64,000 nt of DNA from an uncultured Bacteroidota bacterium (GTDB lineage: Bacteria; Bacteroidota; Bacteroidia; Chitinophagales; Chitinophagaceae). The notes under the pieces were generated by a model. It was not told where the DNA came from. It saw only the letters and a program-made list of their open reading frames with translations, and searched no databases. The position numbers and the translations under genes are program-made. Location: NCBI GenBank assembly GCA_903887415.1, contig CAISPO010000020.1:62001-126000 (forward strand). Reading direction: 5' to 3'. Numbering within the stretch: the first letter of the stretch is position 1; every line of letters starts with the position of its first letter. Of the stretch, positions 9,141 through 16,678 are shown piece after piece.

Positions 9141-9800
9141 TTAACTACGCCGCTTTTTCGGCGCATTGAGGAAACGACAGGAAAACCCCAGGCTCAGGAT
9201 AGTGTGATTATCATAGCCCGCATCGCCATAAAGGCTGAATTTGCGGGAGATATAGTACCTTACTCCTGCTTTAAGGTACAGATCTGTGGTATGGTCTGTT
9301 CTTACAGACAGGCTATCGCCCTGCGGCCAGGCATTGTAGCGGATATTATTAACAGACAGGCCTACGCCAACAAACGGATCCAATCTTTTTACCCGTATCA
9401 CAGTACCAAGATGGTAAAAAGCCGCCAGGCCACCGCTCAATGCCCGGAATGCATCCGTTTTATAGCGCAGGAACGGGCCGTTATTCCCCACATATTGCTG
9501 GCTGAAGTTGTAATTGAAGGCATCATAGCATAAGGTGGCTGCAATGCCCACATTGCGGGTGAGAACGTATTCTACTTTTACATAGAGCGGAACGAAGCCG
9601 GAGGTATTGTTCTTCGTAAAGCCTTCAGGCAGCGAATAGTTATTGCGGTAAGCATCAACGATGCCAAAAGACACTGATGGTACAAAGGAGCCCCGCTCAT
9701 AGCATGCCTGCGGGGGAAGGCGTTTCCCGGCAGCAGAATCCTGCTGGGCCCATGTAGTAATGGCGCACAACGAAAGTAAAAGCGTAAAACAGATCTTCAT
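9141..9800 (-). CDS. Outer-membrane beta-barrel-like protein
   Basis: Begins M-K-I-C-F-T-L-L-L-S-L-C-A-I-T-T-W-A-Q, a clear signal peptide with cleavage near residue 19. The mature part alternates polar and aromatic residues in strand-like segments (for example Y-V-L-T-R-N-V-G-I-A-A-T) and ends in short strands with a basic K-K-R-R-S tail. This suggests a small outer-membrane barrel of about 200 residues. It is transcribed away from the hydrolase-like gene and is separated from the next barrel gene by a repeat-rich 300-base stretch. Specific function unknown. Confidence 0.75.
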   Translation of the reverse strand: MKICFTLLLSLCAITTWAQQDSAAGKRLPPQACYERGSFVPSVSFGIVDAYRNNYSLPEGFTKNNTSGFVPLYVKVEYVLTRNVGIAATLCYDAFNYNFSQQYVGNNGPFLRYKTDAFRALSGGLAAFYHLGTVIRVKRLDPFVGVGLSVNNIRYNAWPQGDSLSVRTDHTTDLYLKAGVRYYISRKFSLYGDAGYDNHTILSLGFSCRFLNAPKKRRS

Positions 9801-9890
9801 ATTGAGGCAAGCTAGTAAACAAACGGTAAAATTCGCTGAAAATTACATCAAGGCAAATAAAAAACCGAGGATATTTATGCTGTACATAGA

Positions 9891-9909
9891 GCCGTTGCAC
9901 CGCAACGGC
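9891..9909. repeat. Short palindrome GCCGTTGC/GCAACGGC
   Basis: Eight-base arms around ACC. It resembles the inner part of the GTAGAGACGTTGCA palindromes and lies 93 bases from one, so it may be a degenerate member. The surrounding 9801-10050 stretch contains no gene. Confidence 0.45.
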
Positions 9910-10001
9910 TATCGCATTATGTATCCCCCTCGCCGCAGCTCGTTATTTCGCGTAAATGGATTGATGAAGGAGCGACCTGGTGGTAATCCGTGCAGTAGTT
10001 G

Positions 10002-10024
10002 GAGACGTTGCACTGCAACGTCTC
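10002..10024. repeat. GAGACG...CGTCTC palindrome
   Basis: Arms GAGACGTTGCA and TGCAACGTCTC are perfect over 11 bases around a central C, followed by TAC. It belongs to the family with ends GTAGAGACG/CGTCTCTAC that flanks the RAYT transposase at 41996. Confidence 0.85.
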
Positions 10025-10050
10025 TACGTGGAACACCACCCTAAAACAAA

Positions 10051-10075
10051 CATCCCCCCGGAATACGGGGGGATG
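10051..10075 (-). terminator. Intrinsic terminator of the 10102 barrel gene
   Basis: Stem CATCCCCCCG/CGGGGGGATG, 10 bp with a 5-base loop. Reading on the minus strand it is followed by TTTGTTTTAG. It lies 27 bases after the stop of the gene at 10102. Confidence 0.75.
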
Positions 10076-10101
10076 CTTTATATCGTTAAGAAAGAAGATT
10101 A

Positions 10102-10818
10102 TCACTCATCTTCGTCCCTGTTCCTCTGCTTGCGCTTTGGCTTTGGAGCTGCGTCATCTTCGTCTTCCATTTTGTCTGCCTTACGACGGTGAACTTCGTC
10201 GCCTGGCTCATGATGGCTGTGCATTTTGTGGCCGCAGTTGAAGTTTTTGCTGATCCCTAAGTTTACACTATGACCAAATGTTAAATTGAATTCGTTAGTG
10301 CTGTAAGTAGCGCCTGAGTATTTAAGTGTGCTATAGTTGATACCGCCGATATTGAAGTTCAAGCATACACCACGACCGAAGTTTACACCCAATGCAGGGT
10401 AGAAGCCTACGAAAACGCCATTGCCCTTGTTGTAAGCCGGGTTACCTTCGTTGGTTGTATAAGTACCAGCATAGTCGAAATCGAACTGGCCATACCAGAA
10501 GAAAGTTTCGCTCTTGCGGATGTAATGTGAGTAGCGGGCAAATGGGCCAACCTGGTAATTGTTAACCGTAGTCTTATTTCCTGTACTGTCTTTTGTAGCA
10601 TTCTGGCCCCACATAATGGAAAGCCCTAAAGTCCAGTTGTGGTTAAACTGATAACCAATGCCTGGGGCAGCATCCCATATCGTGTTTTTACTAAGATCAG
10701 CGTTTCTTGTTGAAGAAAGGCTAACATCGCCATACAATAATATGCTTTTTGGTTCCTGGGCGTTTGCTGTTGCTACAGTTCCGGCTGTTACTAATAAAGC
10801 GAGAATCAGTTTTTTCAT
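10102..10818 (-). CDS. Porin-like outer-membrane protein with charged tail
   Basis: 238 residues. The signal peptide M-K-K-L-I-L-A-L-L-V-T-A-G-T-V-A-T-A-N-A is cleaved before Q-E. The body has alternating strands typical of the outer-membrane beta-barrel superfamily (F-F-W-Y-G-Q-F-D-F-D-Y-A), and a likely last strand ends near residue 200 (V-N-L-G-I-S-K-N-F-N). Beyond this comes an unusual hydrophilic tail of about 38 residues, with G-H-K-M-H-S-H-H-E and then alternating acidic and basic blocks. A tail after the final barrel strand is atypical and should lie outside the membrane. A TAnnTTTG box precedes the start and a strong terminator follows the gene. Confidence 0.8.
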   Translation of the reverse strand: MKKLILALLVTAGTVATANAQEPKSILLYGDVSLSSTRNADLSKNTIWDAAPGIGYQFNHNWTLGLSIMWGQNATKDSTGNKTTVNNYQVGPFARYSHYIRKSETFFWYGQFDFDYAGTYTTNEGNPAYNKGNGVFVGFYPALGVNFGRGVCLNFNIGGINYSTLKYSGATYSTNEFNLTFGHSVNLGISKNFNCGHKMHSHHEPGDEVHRRKADKMEDEDDAAPKPKRKQRNRDEDE

Positions 10819-10843
10819 ACAGAGTGTGTTTTATTTAGACATG

Positions 10844-10851
10844 CAAATATA
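10844..10851 (-). promoter_or_regulatory. Candidate -7 box of the 10102 barrel gene
   Basis: Minus strand TATATTTG, a perfect TAnnTTTG, 25 bases before ATG 10818. Confidence 0.55.
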
Positions 10852-10902
10852 GTCGCCATTTCCAAAAAACCATAACTTTTGCGAATAATTTTAATGTATA
10901 TA

Positions 10903-10953
10903 TAAACCCCCAGCCCCTGCCGATATGAAATCGGGAGGTGTTAGGGGGTGAGG
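10903..10953. repeat. CCCC-rich degenerate inverted repeat
   Basis: ACCCCCAGCCCC, then CCGATATGAAATCGG (a small hairpin), then GGTGTTAGGGGGTGAGG. It resembles the C-run/G-run repeats at 46688 and 57938 and lies just 3' of the gene at 10956. Confidence 0.5.
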
Positions 10954-10955
10954 TT

Positions 10956-11852
10956 TTACTTCTTATGATAAGTGTACGTGCCATATATCATAGGGCAGAA
11001 CGAAGGGTTAAGGCCATAATCGATTGCGCTTTTCCATTCGTTATGAAATGAGCTGCGGTGGCACATATAAGGTACCCCGTAATTGCGCGCAAGCCCCAGT
11101 ACCTGCCCATTATGATCCGTAATCTCGGCATGTTTTTTTGAGGTGAGCGCCAACTCATTGTTTCCATGCCCCGCTATCCATTCCACCGAGATAAAAACAC
11201 CGCCGGATACAGATATGCGCTTGCTGGCAAGATTCACTTGTACCCACTCGTTACCCTTATTTGCATGTACTACCAGGTTGCTGTCCGTAAGCTCTTTGCC
11301 GGGCAGGTTGGTTCCTGGCTCTTTTTCGTAAATATGTATCCTGAATTTAGTATCCGGAACCCCCTCATTTGTAATGTAAACAAATACCTCTTTCAGGGTA
11401 TTTTTGTTCACTTTATCTGCATAAAGGAACACAGCATCTTCCTCACCATATTTCTGGTAGCAGTCGGAGATGTGGCGCAGTTTCTTTTTCCCCAGTATGC
11501 GCCTCCTTACTTTACCTGTTTCTGCGGTAACCACAACTTCTTTGAGGCTGGTGCTCTCTTTCTGCAGCTCTATTACAAGCGAATCTTTTTTAAAATCACC
11601 GGGGGCTATTTCTCTTTTCGCATAGCCGAGCGAAGAAACAATAAATGCCTTTACCGAATCGGGGTTAGCGGTAAAAGAGAACCTGCCATTCTCATCCGTA
11701 TAAACCCCTTCGTTACGGTCTTTCACCTTCACAATACCGTAGGAAATGCCTTCTTTTTTTTCTTTGTCTATTACGCGGCCGGCAAATATCCTTTCCTGTG
11801 AGAAGGAACAAAGAGAGCACAGCATTGTGATTGTTAGCAGTAGGTATCTCAT
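10956..11852 (-). CDS. Secreted protein with carboxypeptidase-like regulatory domain
   Basis: 298 residues with signal peptide M-R-Y-L-L-L-T-I-T-M-L-C-S-L-C-S-F-S. Residues 22-110 form a CarboxypepD_reg-like domain (G-R-V-I-D ... Y-T-D-E-N-G-R-F-S-F ... V-V-V-T-A-E), the module that also opens SusC-type TonB receptors. No TonB plug or barrel follows. The remaining 180 residues are a soluble, probably periplasmic domain of unknown type. It could help present a surface protein or act on its own. A perfect TAnnTTTG box lies 18 bases upstream. Confidence 0.8.
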   Translation of the reverse strand: MRYLLLTITMLCSLCSFSQERIFAGRVIDKEKKEGISYGIVKVKDRNEGVYTDENGRFSFTANPDSVKAFIVSSLGYAKREIAPGDFKKDSLVIELQKESTSLKEVVVTAETGKVRRRILGKKKLRHISDCYQKYGEEDAVFLYADKVNKNTLKEVFVYITNEGVPDTKFRIHIYEKEPGTNLPGKELTDSNLVVHANKGNEWVQVNLASKRISVSGGVFISVEWIAGHGNNELALTSKKHAEITDHNGQVLGLARNYGVPYMCHRSSFHNEWKSAIDYGLNPSFCPMIYGTYTYHKK

Positions 11853-11870
11853 AAGATTGCGTTATGGGGC

Positions 11871-11878
11871 CAAAATTA
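11871..11878 (-). promoter_or_regulatory. Candidate -7 box of the 10956 gene
   Basis: Minus strand TAATTTTG, 18 bases before ATG 11852. Confidence 0.5.
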
Positions 11879-11929
11879 TTGATTATTTTTTTGCGGAAAT
11901 TCTTTACTTGACGGCAAACTGTAAACTGC

Positions 11930-12688
11930 CTACTGCAAACTGCTGACTGCCTTCGCAGCCTGTGCCATGTCCTTTATCAGCAATGGGTCGCGCTCTATAG
12001 CGTTGCCTACCACAATGAGGTTCGCGCCCGCTTTACAATTTTCATACACTTTCTCTGGCGAAACTATACCACCACCTACCACCAGCGGGATTTCTGTATG
12101 GCTGCTCACCATGGTTATCATTTCCGCCGAAACCGGCCTGCGCGCGCCGCTGCCAGCATCCAGGTATATGAGGTGCTTGCCCTGGAGTTCGCCGGCCCAG
12201 GCGGTGCACAGCGCTATTTCCGGTTTGTCGGCAGGTATAGGCATTGCATTGCTCATATAGGAAACGGTCGTTTGCACACCACCGTCTATAATGATGTATC
12301 CAGTGGAGATAACTTCCAGCCCGCTTGCCCTGACAATGGGTGCAGATGCCACGTGCTGCCCTATAAGCAACTCCGGGTTCCGGCCTGATATAAGGGAAAG
12401 GTACAGCAGCGCATCCGCATAGGGCGTTACCTGTGCGGGACTGCCGGGGAAGAGGATCACCGGGATATCGCTTTCTGTTTTAAAACGCTGGATACATAGC
12501 TCCATTTGGTGGGCCATGAGCAGGCTGCCGCCCATGAATAAGTAGTCAACACCAGCATCATTGCATAGCCTTGCCAGGTACTGCATATCGGCAGGAGCGA
12601 TCTTGTCAGGATCGGCAAGCACAGCGAAACCACTCTTTTTTTGTGATTTCAGTTCGCAAAGCTGCGTGTATATCGCGCCTGTGGCCAA
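11930..12688 (-). CDS. pcrB: PcrB-family geranylgeranylglyceryl/heptaprenylglyceryl phosphate synthase
   Basis: TIM-barrel prenyltransferase that joins a prenyl diphosphate to glycerol-1-phosphate. 252 residues. Family blocks are A-D-P-D-K near residue 25, F-P-G-S-P near 80, and the phosphate-binding loop G-G-G-I followed by V-G-N-A-I-E-R near the end. It has no signal peptide. The start is a TTG at 12688: no ATG occurs for 34 codons downstream and an in-frame stop sits a few codons upstream. What the bacterial product does in Bacteroidota is not settled. It is close to mscL but the two have separate reading units. Confidence 0.88.
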   Translation of the reverse strand: MATGAIYTQLCELKSQKKSGFAVLADPDKIAPADMQYLARLCNDAGVDYLFMGGSLLMAHQMELCIQRFKTESDIPVILFPGSPAQVTPYADALLYLSLISGRNPELLIGQHVASAPIVRASGLEVISTGYIIIDGGVQTTVSYMSNAMPIPADKPEIALCTAWAGELQGKHLIYLDAGSGARRPVSAEMITMVSSHTEIPLVVGGGIVSPEKVYENCKAGANLIVVGNAIERDPLLIKDMAQAAKAVSSLQ

Positions 12689-12715
12689 GATTTGTAGTTA
12701 GTAGGTGATCAAATA

Positions 12716-13156
12716 TCAGGGGCGCTTCTTCAACTCGTCCCGAATCTCCGCAAGCAGTGTCTCCGTAGGCGTTGGCACCGGAGGGGGCGCTGCTGTTGTT
12801 TCCTTGTGCTTCATTCGCTCAAACCCCTTTACAATGAGAAAAATACAGAATGCAACGATGAAAAAGTCTAAAACTGTCTGCAGGAAATCGCCATAAGCGA
12901 ATACCGTAGCGCTGTCTGCCGCGGCAGCCGCCAGGGTGGGATAGGTAGTTGCGGCCGACTTACCGGCTTTGAGCACGATAAACAGGTCGTTGAATTTGGT
13001 GCCGGAAGGCGTGAGATAGCCGATGATGGGCATAAGCAGGTCACCCACAACTGCGGTTACTATCTTACCAAAAGCAGCGCCAATGATCACGCCGACTGCG
13101 AGATCCATAACGTTTCCCTTCAGGGCAAACGATTTAAAATCTTTTAATAAAGCCAT
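12716..13156 (-). CDS. mscL: Large-conductance mechanosensitive channel
   Basis: Pentameric inner-membrane safety valve opened by membrane tension during osmotic downshock. 146 residues. The N-terminal helix and TM1 contain the hallmark [19 protein letters not shown] periplasmic loop follows, then TM2 ([15 protein letters not shown]) and a C-terminal bundle with A-E-I-R-D-E-L. The linker before the bundle has a proline run (A-P-P-P-V-P-T-P). It lies 28 bases upstream of pcrB on the same strand, so co-transcription is possible. Confidence 0.98.
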   Translation of the reverse strand: MALLKDFKSFALKGNVMDLAVGVIIGAAFGKIVTAVVGDLLMPIIGYLTPSGTKFNDLFIVLKAGKSAATTYPTLAAAAADSATVFAYGDFLQTVLDFFIVAFCIFLIVKGFERMKHKETTAAPPPVPTPTETLLAEIRDELKKRP

Positions 13157-13273
13157 GGGGTAAAAGTAAGTTGATATGTTGAGAAGTTAAAAGGGTGGAA
13201 AATAAATGGTAAAACCGGTATTTTGAGCCAGTATTAATTTCCTAAATGGGTGCATAGAGAGATAAAATACGCC

Positions 13274-13301
13274 GGAAACTATTTTTATCAAAAACGTTTC
13301 C
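13274..13301. promoter_or_regulatory. Inverted repeat at efflux promoter, candidate TetR operator
   Basis: GGAAACTATTTTT and AAAAACGTTTCC are near-perfect inverted arms (one inserted base) around ATC. The repeat ends one base before the -7 box at 13303 and lies 42 bases before the tetR start. Size and position suit a TetR dimer site controlling its own operon. This is inferred from placement. Confidence 0.6.
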
Positions 13302-13302
13302 A

Positions 13303-13310
13303 TAGTTTTG
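13303..13310 (+). promoter_or_regulatory. Candidate -7 box of the efflux operon
   Basis: TAGTTTTG, a perfect TAnnTTTG, 32 bases before ATG 13343 and directly beside the inverted repeat at 13274-13301. Confidence 0.6.
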
Positions 13311-13342
13311 TGTCCAAATTGATGAAGTAAGTTTGTTGAATT

Positions 13343-13969
13343 ATGGAACCATTGACAAAAATACTTAGTGCATCCGCAGAATTGTTTAGCCAGTATGGCT
13401 TCAAAACAATTACTATGGACGATATAGCGCGCCGGGCAGGTATTTCGAAGAAGACGCTTTACCAGCATTTTGCTAATAAGCAAGAGGTAGTGAACGAATC
13501 GGTAGTGTGGTATAAGAACCAGATGACGGATACCTGCGGCGCTGTGCTGAAGGATGCGGAAAATGCGATAGAGGCTATGGTGAAGATGCTGGCGTTCTTT
13601 GACAATATGAATAAGCGCATCAACCCCATGGCAATGTTTGAGATGCAGCGTTTTTTTCCGGAGGCATATAACTTGTTTCGGGGAATGCTTGTGGAAAGAG
13701 ATGTAGTGATGCTGCGGGAAAATATACTGCAGGGTATAAAAGAGGGCCTTTACCGGGATGACCTGAATGCAGATCTGCTGGCACGTTACCGCCTGGAGAC
13801 ATCCTTGCTGGTGCTGCAGCCCAACCTGTTGGTAAGCGACCGGAACGACCTGATGAGCGTGGCACTGGAAATAGGCGAGCATTTTCTTTATGGCATCATG
13901 ACCCCCAAGGGAGAAAAACTGTACCAGAAATACAAAACAAAATACTTAAAGCAAGCAGCGACCGCATGA
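13343..13969 (+). CDS. TetR-family repressor of the efflux operon
   Basis: 208 residues. The N-terminal helix-turn-helix has the TetR signature (L-F-S-Q-Y-G-F-K-T-I-T-M-D-D-I-A, then K-K-T-L-Y-Q-H-F-A-N-K near residues 41-51). The rest is a helical ligand-binding and dimer domain of unknown ligand. Its stop overlaps the start of the TolC gene by four bases, so it is the first gene of the operon. It probably represses the operon through the inverted repeat at 13274-13301 and is released by an efflux substrate. Confidence 0.93.
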   Translation: MEPLTKILSASAELFSQYGFKTITMDDIARRAGISKKTLYQHFANKQEVVNESVVWYKNQMTDTCGAVLKDAENAIEAMVKMLAFFDNMNKRINPMAMFEMQRFFPEAYNLFRGMLVERDVVMLRENILQGIKEGLYRDDLNADLLARYRLETSLLVLQPNLLVSDRNDLMSVALEIGEHFLYGIMTPKGEKLYQKYKTKYLKQAATA

Positions 13970-15324
13970 GACGATCATACACACATTTCATAGTTATTGC
14001 CTTATTTGTTATCGGGGCCGTGAGCCGGGGTTTAGCACAGGAGGTTCCTACACCTCTTAGCATGCAGGCTTGTATGGATTATGCATTGAAGCATAATTAC
14101 AATATTAAGAATTCACAGCTTGATGTGCTGATACAGCAGGCGCAGGTAAAGCAGACGCTTTCCGCCTCTATGCCGCATATAAATGGTAAGGCAGACCTCA
14201 CTTATTTTGATGTTCCGCAACGGTCATTTATTGACGCCCATGAGCTTGACCCAATAGCACCTCCGGGAACCATCGAAGCATTTCCCTTTTCGTTGAACTA
14301 CGCCACAGACGCCAGTATTACAACATCGCAGCTCATTTTTGACGGAGGTGTATTTATTGCTATAAAGGCGCGGAATACGCTTATGGAATTTGCTCGGTTA
14401 AACGGAGCTGTTACTGAAGAAACGGTTAGGTATAATGTTTACAAGTCTTACAATTCGCTGGTTATTGCAAAAAGACAGTATGATATTATAGGAAGCTCGC
14501 TGAAATATGCCCGCAGCATAGAGCACGACCTGGAGGTGACACAGCAGAACGGAATGGCGGAAAAGATAGAAGTAGAGCGTACCAGCGTGCAGGTAAATAA
14601 CCTTGCATCAGATAGTATCCGCATAGGCAACCTGCTTACCGTATCGGAGCAAATGCTGAAATACCAGATGGGCATGGACATTAATAAACCGATAGTGCTT
14701 ACAGATATCGCGCTCGAAGAACGCAAACAAAATACACTGAACCTGCTAAACGAGCAGGAGCAATATGAAAGGGTGCCTGAATATAATGTTGTGACAACTT
14801 CGCTGAAGTTAAACGAGTTCAATCTGAAACGTTATCAGTTGCAGGCCTACCCTTCGCTAAGCGGGTTCTGGGGTTATGGCTCCAATTATGGTGCAGAAAA
14901 TTTTAGCCCATTGCTGAATTTTGACAGATACTGGGCGAATTCAACGCTGGGCCTAACGCTCACGGTGCCTATTTTCAACGGTTTCATGAGGCAAAACCAG
15001 GTAGCAGAAGCCAGGCTGAATGTTGAAAAATCGAAAAACAACATTGAGTTCATGAAGCAGACTATAGATTTCCAGGCTGCAACAGCACGCACCACCTTGA
15101 GAAATGCTGTACTGCAGGTGCAAAGCCAGCGCCGTAACATGGATCTGGCCAATGATGTGCTGGACCTGGCGCAGCGGAAATATAAAGCGGGAGTGGGAGG
15201 CAACGTGGAAGTCACGCAGGCGCAAACAGACCAGCTAAGAGCGCAGACTAATTATTTCAGCGCAATGCTGGATGTGATAAACGCTGAAGCAGATTTAAAG
15301 AAGGCATTAGGGCTGCTGAAATAG
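13966..15324 (+). CDS. TolC-family outer-membrane efflux channel
   Basis: 452 residues. A signal peptide (F-I-V-I-A-L-F-V-I-G-A-V-S, cleaved after L-A-Q) precedes two repeated outer-membrane-efflux-protein halves of long coiled coils. The first starts around L-S-M-Q-A-C-M-D-Y-A-L-K-H-N-Y and the second ends in E-A-D-L-K-K-A-L-G. It forms the trimeric exit duct for the pump encoded next. It overlaps the tetR stop (ATGA), so the two are translationally coupled. The gap to the next gene (236 bases) holds an ATCCAAATTCC-type remnant and a GTAGAGACG palindrome. Confidence 0.95.
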   Translation: MRRSYTHFIVIALFVIGAVSRGLAQEVPTPLSMQACMDYALKHNYNIKNSQLDVLIQQAQVKQTLSASMPHINGKADLTYFDVPQRSFIDAHELDPIAPPGTIEAFPFSLNYATDASITTSQLIFDGGVFIAIKARNTLMEFARLNGAVTEETVRYNVYKSYNSLVIAKRQYDIIGSSLKYARSIEHDLEVTQQNGMAEKIEVERTSVQVNNLASDSIRIGNLLTVSEQMLKYQMGMDINKPIVLTDIALEERKQNTLNLLNEQEQYERVPEYNVVTTSLKLNEFNLKRYQLQAYPSLSGFWGYGSNYGAENFSPLLNFDRYWANSTLGLTLTVPIFNGFMRQNQVAEARLNVEKSKNNIEFMKQTIDFQAATARTTLRNAVLQVQSQRRNMDLANDVLDLAQRKYKAGVGGNVEVTQAQTDQLRAQTNYFSAMLDVINAEADLKKALGLLK

Positions 15325-15363
15325 GGAATTAGGAATTGGTTTTGAGGAATTTGGATTGTTTTG
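15325..15363. repeat. Remnant of ATCCAAATTCC-type element
   Basis: GGGAATTAGGAATTGG followed by GGAATTTGGATTG repeats the left half of the element at 4608-4720. No right half was seen. Confidence 0.6.
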
Positions 15364-15455
15364 TAAACCAAGAAATGAGTAATAAAAATCCGCTATCAAT
15401 TTTATTAAAGGTATTTGGAAGTGAATAGAGCTGGTGGCGTTGTCAGATGCAATAC

Positions 15456-15484
15456 GTAGAGACGTTGCATTGCAACGTCTCTAC
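15456..15484. repeat. GTAGAGACG palindrome inside efflux operon
   Basis: Perfect 14-base arms GTAGAGACGTTGCA and TGCAACGTCTCTAC around a single T. It sits between the TolC and membrane-fusion genes, where it could affect mRNA stability. Confidence 0.9.
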
Positions 15485-15560
15485 CAAAACAAGGGTGAAA
15501 AATAGTTTTGAAAACGATATTAATTACAACTTTCTGCTAAAAAAATAAAACACGCAATAA

Positions 15561-16610
15561 ATGAAACGATTAAATTATTTACTGTTTTTGCCGTTTGTTT
15601 TGCTAGCCTCGTGCGGCGGTGGTAAAACCGATAAGAAAGCGTCTGACGCTGCTCCTAAGGCCGATTCTATCAAAGCTATACCTGTAGCAGTGATGGCAGT
15701 GCAAGCAATAGATTTTCATGCCTATATCGATGTGCAATCGCAGATAGTTGGAGATGAGAATGTGCTTGCCACCAGCCAGACCGCCGGAACCGTTAATAAC
15801 ATAATGGTGCAGGTAGGCCAGCGTGTAAACAAAGGGCAGGCGCTTGCAACACTTGACGCTGCGATCATAAACCAGCAAATAGACGCGTTGCAACCCCAGT
15901 TGCAGTTGACTAAGGCGCTTTATGAGAAGCAACAGGCGTTGTGGAAGGAAAATATAGGCACCGAGGTGCAGTTGATGACTTCAAAGACAACTTATGAATC
16001 TGTACAAAAGCAAATTCAGGCACTGGGAACCCAAAAGGACCTATATAGAATAGTGTCTCCGATAGCAGGTGTTGTTGACCAGGTAACTCTGAAAATAGGC
16101 GAAATGTCCACACCTGGTGGAAATGGACAAATGGGAATACGAGTTGTCAGTTACGACAAGCTGAAAGCTGAAGCCAGCCTTGGTGAGAACTACCTGGGCA
16201 AGGTGAAGCAGGGCGACCCGGTGATATTGGTGCTCTCAGATGAGAACGATTCTATTAAGACAACACTTACTTATGTATCGCAGGCTATAGACCCCACTTC
16301 TCGGGCTTTTACGGTGCTGGTGCGCCTGGGCAATAACAGTAAGCTGCATCCCAACATGGCCTGCGAGATGAAAATAGGAAACTATGAGAACCCTCATGCG
16401 CTGGTGGTACCTGTTTCTGTCATACAGAAAACACAGGAAGGCACAATGCTTTACATCGCCAATGGCAACAAAGCAAAGTCGGTGATGGTGACAGTGGGCC
16501 GCAACTCGAATGGGCAGGTAGAAATATTGTCAGGGTTGAATGAAGGCGACCAGGTCATTGTGAAAGGCTACGAAGGCATAGACAACGGGCAGACAATAAG
16601 CATTCAGTAA
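15561..16610 (+). CDS. RND efflux membrane-fusion lipoprotein
   Basis: 349 residues. The lipoprotein signal ends L-L-A-S-C with cysteine at residue 18, so it is anchored to the membrane. HlyD/AcrA layout: a biotinyl-lipoyl-like half (V-G-Q-R-V-N-K-G-Q-A-L-A-T-L-D), an alpha hairpin, the second lipoyl half, a beta barrel, and a C-terminal domain with G-R-N-S-N-G-Q-V-E-I and G-D-Q-V-I-V-K-G. It links the inner-membrane pump to the TolC channel. The next gene starts 68 bases on, after a perfect hairpin. Confidence 0.95.
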   Translation: MKRLNYLLFLPFVLLASCGGGKTDKKASDAAPKADSIKAIPVAVMAVQAIDFHAYIDVQSQIVGDENVLATSQTAGTVNNIMVQVGQRVNKGQALATLDAAIINQQIDALQPQLQLTKALYEKQQALWKENIGTEVQLMTSKTTYESVQKQIQALGTQKDLYRIVSPIAGVVDQVTLKIGEMSTPGGNGQMGIRVVSYDKLKAEASLGENYLGKVKQGDPVILVLSDENDSIKTTLTYVSQAIDPTSRAFTVLVRLGNNSKLHPNMACEMKIGNYENPHALVVPVSVIQKTQEGTMLYIANGNKAKSVMVTVGRNSNGQVEILSGLNEGDQVIVKGYEGIDNGQTISIQ

Positions 16611-16624
16611 TAAATGGGGGCAAT

Positions 16625-16657
16625 AGGTGTGGGACACCTTTGAGGTGTCCCACACCT
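16625..16657. repeat. Perfect 15-bp hairpin AGGTGTGGGACACCT
   Basis: The arms AGGTGTGGGACACCT and its exact complement are separated by TTG. It lies between the membrane-fusion and pump genes with no T-run on either side, so it is more likely a palindromic repeat or mRNA-stability element than a terminator. Confidence 0.85.
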
Positions 16658-16678
16658 ACCCACAAAAAGATATTCCAG

